From: Dehalococcoidia bacterium
Lineage (GTDB): Bacteria > Chloroflexota > Dehalococcoidia > Dehalococcoidales > G020351185
DNA length: 9,539 bases
Reading direction: 5' to 3'
Assembly (NCBI GenBank): GCA_030640385.1
Contig: DAOWJL010000022.1
Location: 1-9,539 of the forward strand
Part shown: positions 1 to 7,537 of the stretch, piece after piece
How the letters are laid out: every line of letters begins with the position of its first letter
Position numbering within the stretch: the stretch's first letter is position 1
Program-made: the position numbers and the translations under genes
The notes under the pieces: model-generated
Database searches by the model: none
What the model saw: only the letters and a program-made list of their open reading frames with translations
Told to the model about the DNA's origin: nothing

Positions 1-85
1 GGAGCCCTTATTACCAGAAGCCACTTTTTCAATTTCTTTACCTTCTTTCCTGTATCTATCGGTTTTTCTTATAGATAACTAAATA

Positions 86-114
86 AGGCACAGCAATGGA
101 TATATGTTGTGCCT
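86..114 (-). terminator. Possible terminator hairpin for the gatB-secG-SAM hydrolase operon
   Basis: An inverted repeat pairs 86-95 with 105-114: ten base pairs including one G-T wobble, around a nine-base loop. It lies about 20 bases past the stop codon of the last operon gene. On the minus strand it is followed by TATTT, a weak T tract; on the plus strand it is followed by CTTT. It could therefore end transcription from either side. The stem is clear from the sequence, but the terminator role is inferred and the short T tract keeps confidence moderate. Confidence 0.45.
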
Positions 115-134
115 CTTTGGGTAAAAAGGAGGGC

Positions 135-989
135 TTATTGCTCATCCTCCGGTTGCAGTTTTAATCTTACTTCATCGCCAATCTTGGCATCAAGTAAGGA
201 GGCGGCATTACCGCCCCTGAGGGATAGTTCAAGATAGCCGCCCGAGCCGATTAAGGCAATCAATCCGCTACCCTCGGAATAGGTACGTACCAGCCCGGAA
301 ATAAGCCGGTTGCCTACTTCAATAGTGTCTACCCTTTCGGCGGGCGGTAAATCGTCACTTCTGACATTGGTAATCAGGTTGCCGAAGTTGTCAATGTGGA
401 TGACATGACCTGCCAGCGAACCGTCCGGCCTCTTACCCGGACTCGGCACGGGCAACACCTCCACCGATGTCAGTGGCTCGCCGAACTCTATAGGCGGAAA
501 GCCCAGCGACAGTGCCGCCGCTACCGGGGCAAAGATATCACGCCCGTGAAAGGTGGGGCTTACCGGTGACCTCCAGAACCTGGGGTTTGTTATATGTACC
601 ACCTCTATACTTTCGCCCGGTTTCATTCCCCCTTTTATCGATAACCTGCCCTTTTTAGCCACCGGCTCAATCAGAGACTGCTGGATAATATAACTCAGGA
701 CGCCATTATCAGGGGCAACAAAAGAGGCTATCGGCGTACGCAGGATAATAGCCCGGCGTTTACCGCCGACATCCGGGTCAACTACCACCAAGTGGATTGA
801 CTTCCTGGGGAAATAGCGGTATGTCGTGCTCAGAACAAAGGCAGCCTGCGATATATTCTGTGGTTTTATGGTATGGCAGATATCAACCAGACTGGCTTCG
901 GGGTTGATACCCAGTATCACCCCTTTCATTGATGCCACATAGGCATCCTTAAGCCCGAAATCGGTGGTCAGTGTTATTACGGCACTCAT
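135..989 (-). CDS. SAM hydrolase, DUF62 family (SAM hydroxide adenosyltransferase)
   Basis: Probable cytoplasmic enzyme that splits S-adenosylmethionine with water into adenosine and methionine; it belongs to the family that also contains SAM-dependent fluorinase and chlorinase. The N-terminal domain starts with ITLTTDFG and MKGVILGINP. It carries VDPDVG (Asp71; the family usually has VDPGVG) followed by Arg78-Arg79, then APDNG (94-96), and FHGRD with His148. Asp, Arg and His are the family's known conserved side-chain triad. The C-terminal domain has DNFGNLITN (about 200-208). No halogenase-type insertion is apparent. The ATG at 989 gives 284 residues; a TTG at 998 in frame would add three residues. 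Neither has a strong ribosome binding site. The gene follows secG by 21 bases and is the last gene of the operon. It ends in TAA. The family call is firm; the physiological role is poorly known in general. Confidence 0.9.
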   Translation of the reverse strand: MSAVITLTTDFGLKDAYVASMKGVILGINPEASLVDICHTIKPQNISQAAFVLSTTYRYFPRKSIHLVVVDPDVGGKRRAIILRTPIASFVAPDNGVLSYIIQQSLIEPVAKKGRLSIKGGMKPGESIEVVHITNPRFWRSPVSPTFHGRDIFAPVAAALSLGFPPIEFGEPLTSVEVLPVPSPGKRPDGSLAGHVIHIDNFGNLITNVRSDDLPPAERVDTIEVGNRLISGLVRTYSEGSGLIALIGSGGYLELSLRGGNAASLLDAKIGDEVRLKLQPEDEQ

Positions 990-1010
990 GCAAATCAAAC
1001 CATTAGGATA

Positions 1011-1229
1011 TTAGCCAATGCCGATCATGAGTAACGATATGGCAACAAGCAGAACCACCAGCACGACTGTAAATTGAAACAGGGTTTTTTCCAGACCCCG
1101 TTTTGTGCGGTAGACGGTATCGGCCTGACCGAAAATACCTCCCAGACCACCACCCCTGACCTGGAGCAGCAGAACAAGTACCAGTGCTACCGAGAGTACC
1201 ATCTGAGCCACGATTAAATAGTTTTCCAT
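1011..1229 (-). CDS. secG: Preprotein translocase subunit SecG
   Basis: Small accessory subunit of the SecYEG protein-export channel in the cytoplasmic membrane. The 72 residues form two hydrophobic helices (about 5-24 and 50-70) joined by a cytoplasmic loop. The loop holds the family signature QVRGGGLGGIFG (23-34) followed by DTVYRTKRGLEKTLFQ (37-52). Length is normal for SecG. The ATG directly follows the gatB stop codon with no spacer, and the end of gatB supplies an AAGG ribosome binding site seven bases upstream, so the two genes are probably translationally coupled. The gene ends in TAA. The assignment is clear from motif and size. Confidence 0.95.
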   Translation of the reverse strand: MENYLIVAQMVLSVALVLVLLLQVRGGGLGGIFGQADTVYRTKRGLEKTLFQFTVVLVVLLVAISLLMIGIG

Positions 1230-2702
1230 TTATCCTTCTCCCAGCTTTTTCTTAAGTAATTCACCAGCTAGATTGGGGTTAGCCCGACCTCTTGTTTCCT
1301 TCATTAACTGGCCAACGAGGAACTTCAATGACTGTTCTTTACCTGCCTTATAATCAGCCACCGCCCGGGGGTTGGCTTCAATCACCCGGCTGGCTATTTC
1401 TTCAATCTGGACAGAGTCGCTTATCTGGCTTAATCCCCTGTCTTTAATGATTTCCCCGGCTTCTCTGCCGGTTTCATACATGTTTTCAAGTATTGATTTG
1501 GAGGTTGCAGCACTAACATTGCCTTCTGTGTTTAAGACGAGCAGCCTGATAAGTTGTTCGGGGACAACTCTCTTTCTAAAAGCGGCAATATCTATGTTAT
1601 TGGCATTTATAATACGGCTAACCTCGCCCAGAATCCAGTTACTGACCTCTTTAGCCCCCTTATCCTGCGGTAATTTCTTATATTCCTCCGTCGCCAGGCA
1701 GTCTTCAAAGTAATCAGCTAAAGTTCTGGAACTGGTAAGCAGATTGGCATCATATGCAGGTAGACCATAATCAGATATAACCCGGTCACGTCTGGCTTCC
1801 GGTAGTTCCGGCAGTTTAGCCCTTATTTTTTCTATTCTGTCAGGTTCAAGCATCAGTGGCGGTAAATCCGGCTCTGGAAAATAGCGATAGTCATGGGCGT
1901 ATTCTTTGCTGCGCTGGGAAACGGTTTTACCCTCGTCATCCACCCAGCCCCTGGTTTCCTGGGTGAGTTTCTCCCCCTGAGCGATTGCCTTTCGCTGCCT
2001 TTCTTCCTCGTATTTTAGTGCCCGGTAGACAGCCTTGAAGCTGTTCATGTTCTTGACCTCTATCTTTGCCATTAACTCTGTGCTGCCCCTAGGGCGAATG
2101 CTTATATTGGCATCACAGCGGAAACTGCCTTCTTCCATATTGGAGGTTGAGACTCACAGGTACTGGAGGATGCTGCGCAGCTTTACCAGGTATTGCCTGG
2201 CTTCTTCTGGAGACCTCAGGTCCGGCTCGCCGACAATTTCCATCAGCGGTGCCCCGGAACGATTGACATCTACCAGGCTATAGGATTCTCCATCCGCAGT
2301 GCGGTGCAGTAGTTTGGCGACATCCTCCTCAAGATGAACGCGGGTGATGCCTATCCGCTTTTTATCACCGTTGGCGCCTATACTGAGCCAGCCCTGATAG
2401 CCTATGGGGGCGTCATACTGCGATATCTGATACCCTTTCATAAGATCAGGGTAGGGGTAGTTTTTGCGGTCAAACTTTGTATAATCGGAGATGGTGCATT
2501 TTAAAGCCAGTGCGGTCATTATTGTATATTCTATCGCCTGTTCATTGATGGTAGGCAGAACACCGGGCATTCCCAGGCATACCGGGCAGACGTGGGTATT
2601 GGGGGCAGCACTGGCATAGTCAGTGCCGCAACGGCAATACATCTTGCTTGCAGTATTAAGCTGGGCATGCACTTCCAGCCCGATAACAGTCTCATAATCC
2701 AT
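1230..2702 (-). CDS. gatB: Asp/Glu-tRNA(Asn/Gln) amidotransferase subunit B, interrupted by in-frame TGA
   Basis: Subunit of GatCAB, which converts misacylated Glu-tRNA(Gln) or Asp-tRNA(Asn) to the amidated form; essential where glutaminyl- or asparaginyl-tRNA synthetase is missing. Read through, the frame has 490 codons, the usual length. In order one sees GLEVHAQL, the zinc-type cysteines in CRCG and CPVCLGMPG, RVHLEEDVAK, DVNRSGAPLMEIV, MEEGSFRCDANIS, EVKNMNSF, DYRYFPEPDLPP, and a C-terminal YqeY-like region ending in NPNLAGELLKKKLGE. Codon 183 is TGA (2154-2156), between ILQYL and VSTSNMEEG. From family knowledge this residue is a conserved Gly (QYLGVS), so GGA to TGA is a single-base change. 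Everything after it is intact and in frame. The ATG at 2138 has no ribosome binding site, so a separate downstream gene is unlikely. A good promoter precedes the gene, AAGGG lies about ten bases before the ATG, and it ends in TAA. It is either a recoded gene, a fresh nonsense mutation, or a sequencing error. Confidence 0.9.
2154..2156 (-). other. In-frame TGA codon inside gatB
   Basis: TGA at codon 183, read as ...Gln-Tyr-Leu-TGA-Val-Ser-Thr-Ser-Asn-Met-Glu-Glu-Gly. The flanks match the most conserved stretch of GatB, where a Gly normally fills this place. The reading frame on both sides is identical. Only a weak four-pair hairpin (UCCA, loop AUA, UGGA) follows at a short distance, with no G in the loop, so it does not resemble a SECIS element. 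Confidence 0.85.
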
Positions 2703-2730
2703 TTACTTCAATCCCTTAAGCAACCTATTC

Positions 2731-2759
2731 AGTATAGCAACAACGGCTATGGCTGACAA
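2731..2759 (-). promoter_or_regulatory. Sigma-70-type promoter of the gatB operon
   Basis: On the minus strand, TTGTCA (2754-2759, five of six consensus bases) is separated by exactly 17 bases from TATACT (2731-2736, five of six). A TG sits one base before the -10 box (extended -10). Transcription would begin near 2724, leaving a leader of roughly 20 bases before the gatB ATG at 2702. It is back to back with the tRNA promoter. Confidence 0.75.
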
Positions 2760-2797
2760 GGAAAATGGCGCCATAAGTAGAAGCCGATGGCACCGGG

Positions 2798-2826
2798 TTA
2801 ATAAACGGCTTTTACTATGCTATAAT
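2798..2826 (+). promoter_or_regulatory. Promoter of the tRNA-Ala gene
   Basis: TATAAT at 2821-2826 is a perfect -10 box with an upstream TGC (extended -10). TTAATA at 2798-2803 matches four of six -35 bases at a 17-base spacing. The tRNA starts nine bases after the -10 box, so transcripts would begin at or just before the mature 5' end. Confidence 0.7.
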
Positions 2827-2834
2827 TCCCGTAT

Positions 2835-2907
2835 GGGGATATAGCTCAGCCGGGAGAGCGCTGCGTTCGCATCGCAGAGGTCGGGGGTTCGAATCCCCCT
2901 ATCTCCA
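2835..2907 (+). tRNA. tRNA-Ala (anticodon CGC)
   Basis: A complete 73-base cloverleaf can be folded by eye. The acceptor stem is GGGGATA with TATCTCC, the D stem GCTC with GAGC, the anticodon stem CTGCG with CGCAG, and the T stem GGGGG with CCCCC around TTCGAAT. The anticodon loop TTCGCAT puts CGC at 2868-2870, which reads GCG alanine codons. The acceptor stem contains a G3-U70 wobble, the known identity element for alanyl-tRNA synthetase, and the discriminator is A2907. The CCA end is not encoded. It is the only plus-strand gene seen and has its own promoter. Confidence 0.97.
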
Positions 2908-3000
2908 CTTTAAAGATTAATTCGCTTATTATGGCGAAATGAAGTGGGAGATAAAAACAATTCCTGTCAGTGAAATGCTAATTGCTTTTATACAAAGAGT

Positions 3001-4098
3001 TTAGTGGATATTATCACTACTGTTAATAAAGGCATCAACTATAGGTTTAAGCTCTAATTGATTAAAACCAACCTCCAGGATGTGGATATTGTTTTGTCCA
3101 TCAAGCTCTAACAAAGGCACCGGTTGTCTGGTTACTATATATGTCCCCATTACAGGTTCTAAGATATCATGGCGAAGTCTGATATTTCGCAATTCCTCCT
3201 CGTTATACCAGCCTTCTTGCACCCTGAATTCGATAATCGTATCGGGTCTGCATATTTTGTTTACATCATTCACCAGGGCAATATCCTCTGGTGCACTTGC
3301 GATATAAAGCAGTATATAGCCCGGGGTAAAAATCGCTTTAATATGCTCATTAAGAATAGGCAGCCAATCCCTATTTTCACTGGCATCAATTGCTATCCAT
3401 CTGGCTTCATGGGCTTCGGCTCTGGCGGAAACGTATTTGCCCAGCTTCTCTGAGTAGATTATAAAATCCGGCACTGTGAAGGAGGTGTGAGGCTGGCTAC
3501 GCATAAATGACAGTTCCGTAGACTCTATCGGAGCGTAAACCGGGCTAAGTTTCAGGTGTATGGCTTCTGACTGAGAATGATTAAAGGAATCACTTGCAGT
3601 TGGAATTGGCACCCTTTGCAATTCCTTAGATTTAAAAAGTTTTAACAGTGCAAGCTCCAGCCAGCTTTCGTAGGACTTGTAATAGCAGAAGTGATAAGCT
3701 TCTTTAATTACCCGTACCCCTTCCGTTTCAAAAGTTGCAGGTTCTACTTTGTTCTTTAGCAGGTTAAACAGAGGAGACCATAACATTCCCATCAAGCTAT
3801 CAAGCGGATCTCTAGTAAACCGTTCAACCATTTCGGGTAAAACGATTCTATCTAATGCTAAGAGCTGTATTGCATCCTGTTGTGTTTTTAAAAAATTCTT
3901 GGATAGTGGCTTGGTGGCTTTAATCAAGTCTGGAAACTTCTCACTGATAAATGCTATCCTGACTCCATTGAATAAACGGTAGAATTCATAGCGCACGCTT
4001 TGAGGGATTGTGATTTTGGTTTCCTCAATCACAATCTCGGGGTGCTTGGTAGTATAATTGGTCAGTTCAGCAAACCACTCCCGCCAGGTGCCAGACAC
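3001..4098 (-). CDS. Hypothetical protein, 365 residues, not recognised
   Basis: I do not recognise this protein. It is soluble in appearance, with no signal peptide or membrane helix, and has no obvious repeats. The N-terminal half is helical and rich in charged residues (for example a stretch around 30-110 containing YEFYRLFNGVRIAF). A Tyr- and Trp-rich segment, AYHFCYYKSYESWLELALLK, follows near 130-155. The C-terminal half begins with HTSFTVPDFIIYS and reads as alternating hydrophobic strands. The PDF followed by acidic residues faintly recalls PD-(D/E)XK nucleases, but no matching E-x-K is evident, so I do not claim it. The start is GTG at 4098, chosen because GGGGGAG lies seven bases upstream and the first residues (SGTWREWFAEL) are protein-like; the ATG at 4105 is out of frame. 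It ends in TAA. It sits alone between the tRNA and the hydroxylase operon, with a candidate -10 box just upstream. Confidence 0.75.
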   Translation of the reverse strand: MSGTWREWFAELTNYTTKHPEIVIEETKITIPQSVRYEFYRLFNGVRIAFISEKFPDLIKATKPLSKNFLKTQQDAIQLLALDRIVLPEMVERFTRDPLDSLMGMLWSPLFNLLKNKVEPATFETEGVRVIKEAYHFCYYKSYESWLELALLKLFKSKELQRVPIPTASDSFNHSQSEAIHLKLSPVYAPIESTELSFMRSQPHTSFTVPDFIIYSEKLGKYVSARAEAHEARWIAIDASENRDWLPILNEHIKAIFTPGYILLYIASAPEDIALVNDVNKICRPDTIIEFRVQEGWYNEEELRNIRLRHDILEPVMGTYIVTRQPVPLLELDGQNNIHILEVGFNQLELKPIVDAFINSSDNIH

Positions 4099-4119
4099 GA
4101 GACATCTCCCCCTAGGTCA

Positions 4120-4125
4120 ATTATA
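4120..4125 (-). promoter_or_regulatory. Candidate -10 box for the hypothetical gene
   Basis: A perfect TATAAT on the minus strand lies 21 bases before the GTG start at 4098, with the ribosome binding site GGGGGAG between them. No convincing -35 box is found at 16-18 bases (best is TTACTG). The surrounding 113-base gap is AT-rich, so chance occurrence is possible. Confidence 0.4.
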
Positions 4126-4211
4126 TACTAAGGTTGTATTAACAGTAATTAGAAAACGAAACAAAGAAATTCTATAGATAGCCATCTTTTATTCAATGAT
4201 GAGCAGCAATA

Positions 4212-5168
4212 CTACTGGCAACTTAAAATCGCTCTCTTCACCATAGTTTTGGCTATTTGAATCTTCCAGCTGTTCATCGATAAAGGTTCGCTATTTTTAA
4301 TAGCTTCTTCACCAGCAGCTTCGGCATTATCTTCAGTTATTGGTTTACCGGCAATAGCTTCCTCGGCTGCCGTTGGCCGGTAAGGAGTAACAAATACCGC
4401 ATTTAAACATATACTAGCTACTCCCCCACCAATAGCAGCCGCACAGTTAACAACCGGGAAGTCTATTGATTTTCTGAGAGCGAACTTTACGAAGGCACTC
4501 TTGACATCGGAATTAGGTTCAGGTACTTGAATCTCGGTTATTATCTCATCAACATCCAGAATTGTTGACCCCGGTATGGCAAAATCCCAGAATTGTTCAG
4601 CTTCAATTTCTCTCTTGGTCGTCACTATAGTGGCACCCAAGGCTATCAATGCTGGTGCAATATCACTCGCGTTGACGCATACGCATCCCATGATGTCACC
4701 AAAAATCGAGTGATACCTATTATCTCCTTCAACAGCATTACATAAAGTGCCGCCTTTTCTAATGCAATCAAACCTGTTGTCTCGCTTGCGGAAATACCAG
4801 CACCTGCTTAGCTGGCAGACGTTACCGCCTATAGTGCCTAATTCCCTGACATTAGGCGAGGCCGTCTTGTGAGCTGCCTCAGCTAGGGCGGTGTACTTAC
4901 CGTAAACAATGCTGTTGCCGGCAATATCCCCAACCCTGGTTAGGGCACCAATCTTAAGCATGCCACCCTCTTCCCTGATGTAATCCAGACTTGGTGCAAT
5001 GGTTTTAAGATTAACTATAGTCTCGGGATAATCCCTCAGTATTTGGGCTCTCAGCGTGCTAACTACGTCTGTACCGCCGGCAACAGCCATGGCGCTACCC
5101 GCAGCCAGCACCGAGATTGCTTCGTCAAGTGTGGCAGCATTCACATTTTTAAATCTTTGTAACTGCAT
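4212..5168 (-). CDS. Molybdenum hydroxylase FAD subunit with Fe-S cysteines (PaoB/YagS-like)
   Basis: Middle electron carrier of a three-subunit molybdenum hydroxylase: it binds FAD and passes electrons from the Fe-S subunit to an acceptor. The 318 residues contain the two FAD-binding loops of the family, AGGTD (30-34) and TIGGN (112-116), and the C-terminal CO-dehydrogenase-flavoprotein region from about 210 on. Between the FAD loops and the body is a Cys-rich insertion, RCWYFR (Cys123), Cys135, Cys143 and DNRYHSIFG (149-157), with Cys118 just before it. That arrangement matches the [4Fe-4S]-carrying loop of PaoB and of 4-hydroxybenzoyl-CoA reductase beta. The gene has a very strong ribosome binding site (GGAGGGAGG) overlapping the stop of the Mo-subunit gene, and only 13 bases separate them. 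It has no signal peptide; if the complex is exported it must ride with the Tat-tagged Fe-S subunit. It ends in TAG. Confidence 0.9.
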   Translation of the reverse strand: MQLQRFKNVNAATLDEAISVLAAGSAMAVAGGTDVVSTLRAQILRDYPETIVNLKTIAPSLDYIREEGGMLKIGALTRVGDIAGNSIVYGKYTALAEAAHKTASPNVRELGTIGGNVCQLSRCWYFRKRDNRFDCIRKGGTLCNAVEGDNRYHSIFGDIMGCVCVNASDIAPALIALGATIVTTKREIEAEQFWDFAIPGSTILDVDEIITEIQVPEPNSDVKSAFVKFALRKSIDFPVVNCAAAIGGGVASICLNAVFVTPYRPTAAEEAIAGKPITEDNAEAAGEEAIKNSEPLSMNSWKIQIAKTMVKRAILSCQ

Positions 5169-5181
5169 TTTGTCCTCCCTC

Positions 5182-7536
5182 CTAAGCCTTTCCCAGCGCT
5201 TTAAGGACTTTGTCTGGAGTGGTTGGAAAACTGGTGATACGCTTGCCTATGGCGTTATATATAGCATCGCTGGTACAGGTCGCCATCGTAGCACCGACAG
5301 CCTCGCTGCAACCACATATACCATAGGGGCCATAGCCCATCCCGGTTTCCACGATGATCTGCTCCATAGGACCCTGGATGTCGTTCATGGAAAACCACTT
5401 GTAATCTATAAGGTTATCGTTCAGCTTTACCCCGGTCTGTGGATCATAGTAAACCGCCTCATTTCTGGAGTTGCCGATTCCCATCCAGGCGCCACCGTAT
5501 TGCTGGGCTCTCACTGATTCGGGGGTAACACATTTACCGACATCGTTGACATTAACCACCTTGGTTACTATGACTTCACCGGTTTCGGTGTCCACCTCTA
5601 CTTCCACGAAGTGTACCTGGCGCATCAAGGCACGGTCCGCGCCTTCTATATCGTGTTTAAGGCTTGCAGACGTACCGATAGCCGGCTCATGCCACTCCCA
5701 GAATAACTGCACCACTCGATATACCGACAATGAGTTCTCCGGATTAGCCTTTTCAAAGACCACACTGTCCTTAACATCCAGGTCATCAGGCGTTAAGCCC
5801 GGAAATGCAGGTCGCATGCCGCTGATCTCTTCCGTAGCCAATTCGAGGAGCCTTTGCCTGCACCGTCTCGCGGCTCTTACTAGTGCCGGAGACATACTGA
5901 CCAAACCAGACGAACCACTGCCCTGTTTGAGATCAAAGCCCGGGTAATCAAACGGCCGGCATTCTACGTCTTCATATTTCATACCCAGTTCATCGGCTAC
6001 AATCTGGCACCAAGAAGTCTCACTGTTCCAGCCGCCGTCGGCGTGTCGTCCTATAAGCTTGGCTGTACCGTCGATTCTGGGAATGGAGACAACCGCTGTT
6101 GAAGGAAAGAATTCCGCATTGGGATCTGCCTGCCACTGCTTGTTGAATGAAAAACCGATTCCATGCATGCGACCATTTGCCAGCTGTTTGGTTCCAGGGG
6201 GATGCCATTTGTTGTCCCAGTCGATTGCCGCTTTTCCGGCTGCCATAACCTCGGCCATGCTGTCACGCGTCCAGCCCCACGGCTCTTTAAAGCGCCTATT
6301 AACGTAGTCCATATCATCACCATGGCTGCCTTCGTTCCTTTCAGCTATATCGGTTGTGGGCATACCAAGCTCGCCGGCTACCACAGAAATCGGTAAGTTC
6401 AAAGCGCCGCTTTCTTTCATGCCATGCCGGTAGACGGTTTTGGGCCCCTTGTTGACATATGGAATGATATACGTTTCCGAGTAACTCGGAGTTTTCATTA
6501 TTCAGCCAAATTTCCAATCGAAATCGATTTTCGAGCCGTAATCCCTGGACCTTACCGCTGTGATTGTGCCGTCGTCCTTATAACCAACATCTACGTAATG
6601 GGTAGCTTCATCATTACCACGCCCATAGAAGTGACTGCCGTCGTATAGATGTTTAACCGGTCTTTGTGTCATTCTAGCCAGGTATACAGGGACTAACTGG
6701 TAGTTTGTACAGCCCAGATTCCAGTTGGGTCCACCAAACATAGCACCCTGATACAGGGAATGGACATTTATCTTGTTAAAATCGTAATATCTATGTAAAT
6801 TAGCCCAACTCTTATTACTAGTACCACCGGCAATACGCAATTGTGACGGTAGCGGAATCTGGTTATGTACCCAGACATCTAGATATTCACCTCTCCACAC
6901 GGCTGTACAAGACAAGGCTTCAACCCCCGCCCAAACGTCCTCTTCGTCCTGATAAGTGAAGCTAACTATATGGTCAGCCTCGGCAAAGCCTGCATCAATA
7001 TCACCCTGACCTCTAGGTCTTCCTGTAGTATCGACCATTATATTAGTATCTTCTCGTATTTCCGGGTCAAGGATGATTTTATCTCTGGCTGACTCTTCAT
7101 AGTCCAACTCGAACGGCCTGATTTCCCACTCAATATCCACCAGTTTAATCGCCCGATCGACCGTCCGCTCGTCATCAGCAGCGATGGCAAAACCCATCGG
7201 CTGCCCTTCCCAGCGAGCTATTTGTGAAAGCGGGTGTTCAAATTGTGAAGTGAAAGACCACCAGGCTGTTTCTTTTTCAGATGCCCACGCAGGGTTATCA
7301 TAAGTGATTATGGCCCTTACCCCGGGGAGAGCCATGGCCTTGCTGGAATCAAGGCTCAGTATCTTGCCATGAGGTATCGGCGATATGAATGTTTTGGCAA
7401 TGAGCATACCTGGAATAGATACGTCCCTCGTAAAAAGGCCTCTACCGGAAGCCTTCTCCAGCCCGTCTTTTCGTGCCAGACCCTCTCGCCCGATGTAATT
7501 AAATTCATCTCGTGTCGCATAAGGTTGTTCTGCCAT
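5182..7536 (-). CDS. Molybdenum hydroxylase Mo-cofactor subunit, interrupted by in-frame TGA
   Basis: Catalytic subunit of a xanthine dehydrogenase/aldehyde oxidase family enzyme; it binds the molybdopterin cofactor and hydroxylates a substrate I cannot name. Read through, the frame has 784 codons, normal for the family. It starts with the aldehyde-oxidase hammerhead domain (about 16-140: GREGLARKDG, PGVRAIITYD). The cofactor-binding region follows, with YQGAMFGGPNW (262-272) in the place of the usual GGxFG. The second half has GSGSSGLVSMSPALVRAA, a dimer/cofactor region (EVEVDTETGEVIVTKVVNVNDVG) and a C-terminal GICGCSEAVG whose Glu (codon 745) aligns with the catalytic Glu of GVGE. Codon 345 is TGA (6502-6504), with ATA ATG AAA following in frame. 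The internal ATG at 6498 lacks a ribosome binding site, so an independent second gene is less likely than readthrough. A SECIS-like hairpin follows the TGA. A GGAGG site precedes the first ATG, one base after the Fe-S gene stop. It ends in TAG. Confidence 0.88.
6476..6490 (-). promoter_or_regulatory. SECIS-like hairpin after the TGA of the Mo-subunit gene
   Basis: In the minus-strand RNA, UCCGA (6490-6486) pairs perfectly with UCGGA (6480-6476) around the loop GUUAC; the outermost loop bases can add a sixth pair. Sixteen bases separate the UGA from this loop. A short stem with a G at the start of the apical loop, 16 or more bases after UGA, is what bacterial SECIS elements look like as I recall the published model. 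The hairpin is seen directly; its role is inferred. Confidence 0.45.
6502..6504 (-). other. In-frame TGA codon inside the Mo-subunit gene
   Basis: Read as ...Asp-Trp-Lys-Phe-Gly-TGA-Ile-Met-Lys-Thr-Pro. The frame is the same on both sides. The N-terminal part ends in the strand region that normally continues into the second cofactor-binding domain. The residue usually found here cannot be named from memory. Gly, Cys, Trp, Arg, Ser or Leu would each be one base away, and Sec is possible given the hairpin that follows. Confidence 0.85.
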
Positions 7537-7537
7537 T

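Noticed and set aside
1..82. Short open stretches on both strands at the left edge, including a minus-strand TTG start near 33 reading MKKWLLVIRA and a plus-strand frame ending in TAA at 80-82
   Set aside because: Too short to judge. More than one plus-strand frame is open to the edge and nothing recognisable is encoded.
1230..2138. Downstream gatB fragment as an independent gene starting at ATG 2138
   Set aside because: This Met is an internal conserved residue of GatB (NMEEGSFRCDAN) and no ribosome binding site precedes it.
2139..2153. SECIS element after the gatB TGA
   Set aside because: Only UCCA/UGGA can pair, the loop AUA has no G, and the distance is shorter than usual; the pairing bases are fixed by conserved codons.
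2835..2907. tRNA gene as an integration site for a mobile element
   Set aside because: No repeat of the tRNA 3' end, integrase or transposase gene is visible in the window.
2921..2938. Hairpin TTCGC...GCGAA after the tRNA as a terminator
   Set aside because: Only five pairs with an eight-base loop and no following T run.
3400..3500. PD-(D/E)XK nuclease motif in the hypothetical protein (VPDFII...)
   Set aside because: The PDF is present but the following E-x-K element is not evident.
5182..6498. Mo subunit as two naturally separate genes (split-subunit enzyme)
   Set aside because: The halves share one frame, the downstream ATG has no ribosome binding site and lies one codon past the TGA. 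Kept only as an alternative to readthrough.
5056..6648. Plus-strand and alternative-frame open stretches of 60-158 codons across the hydroxylase, gatB and other genes
   Set aside because: They lie antisense or out of frame to well-supported genes, have no recognisable motifs and read as low-quality protein.
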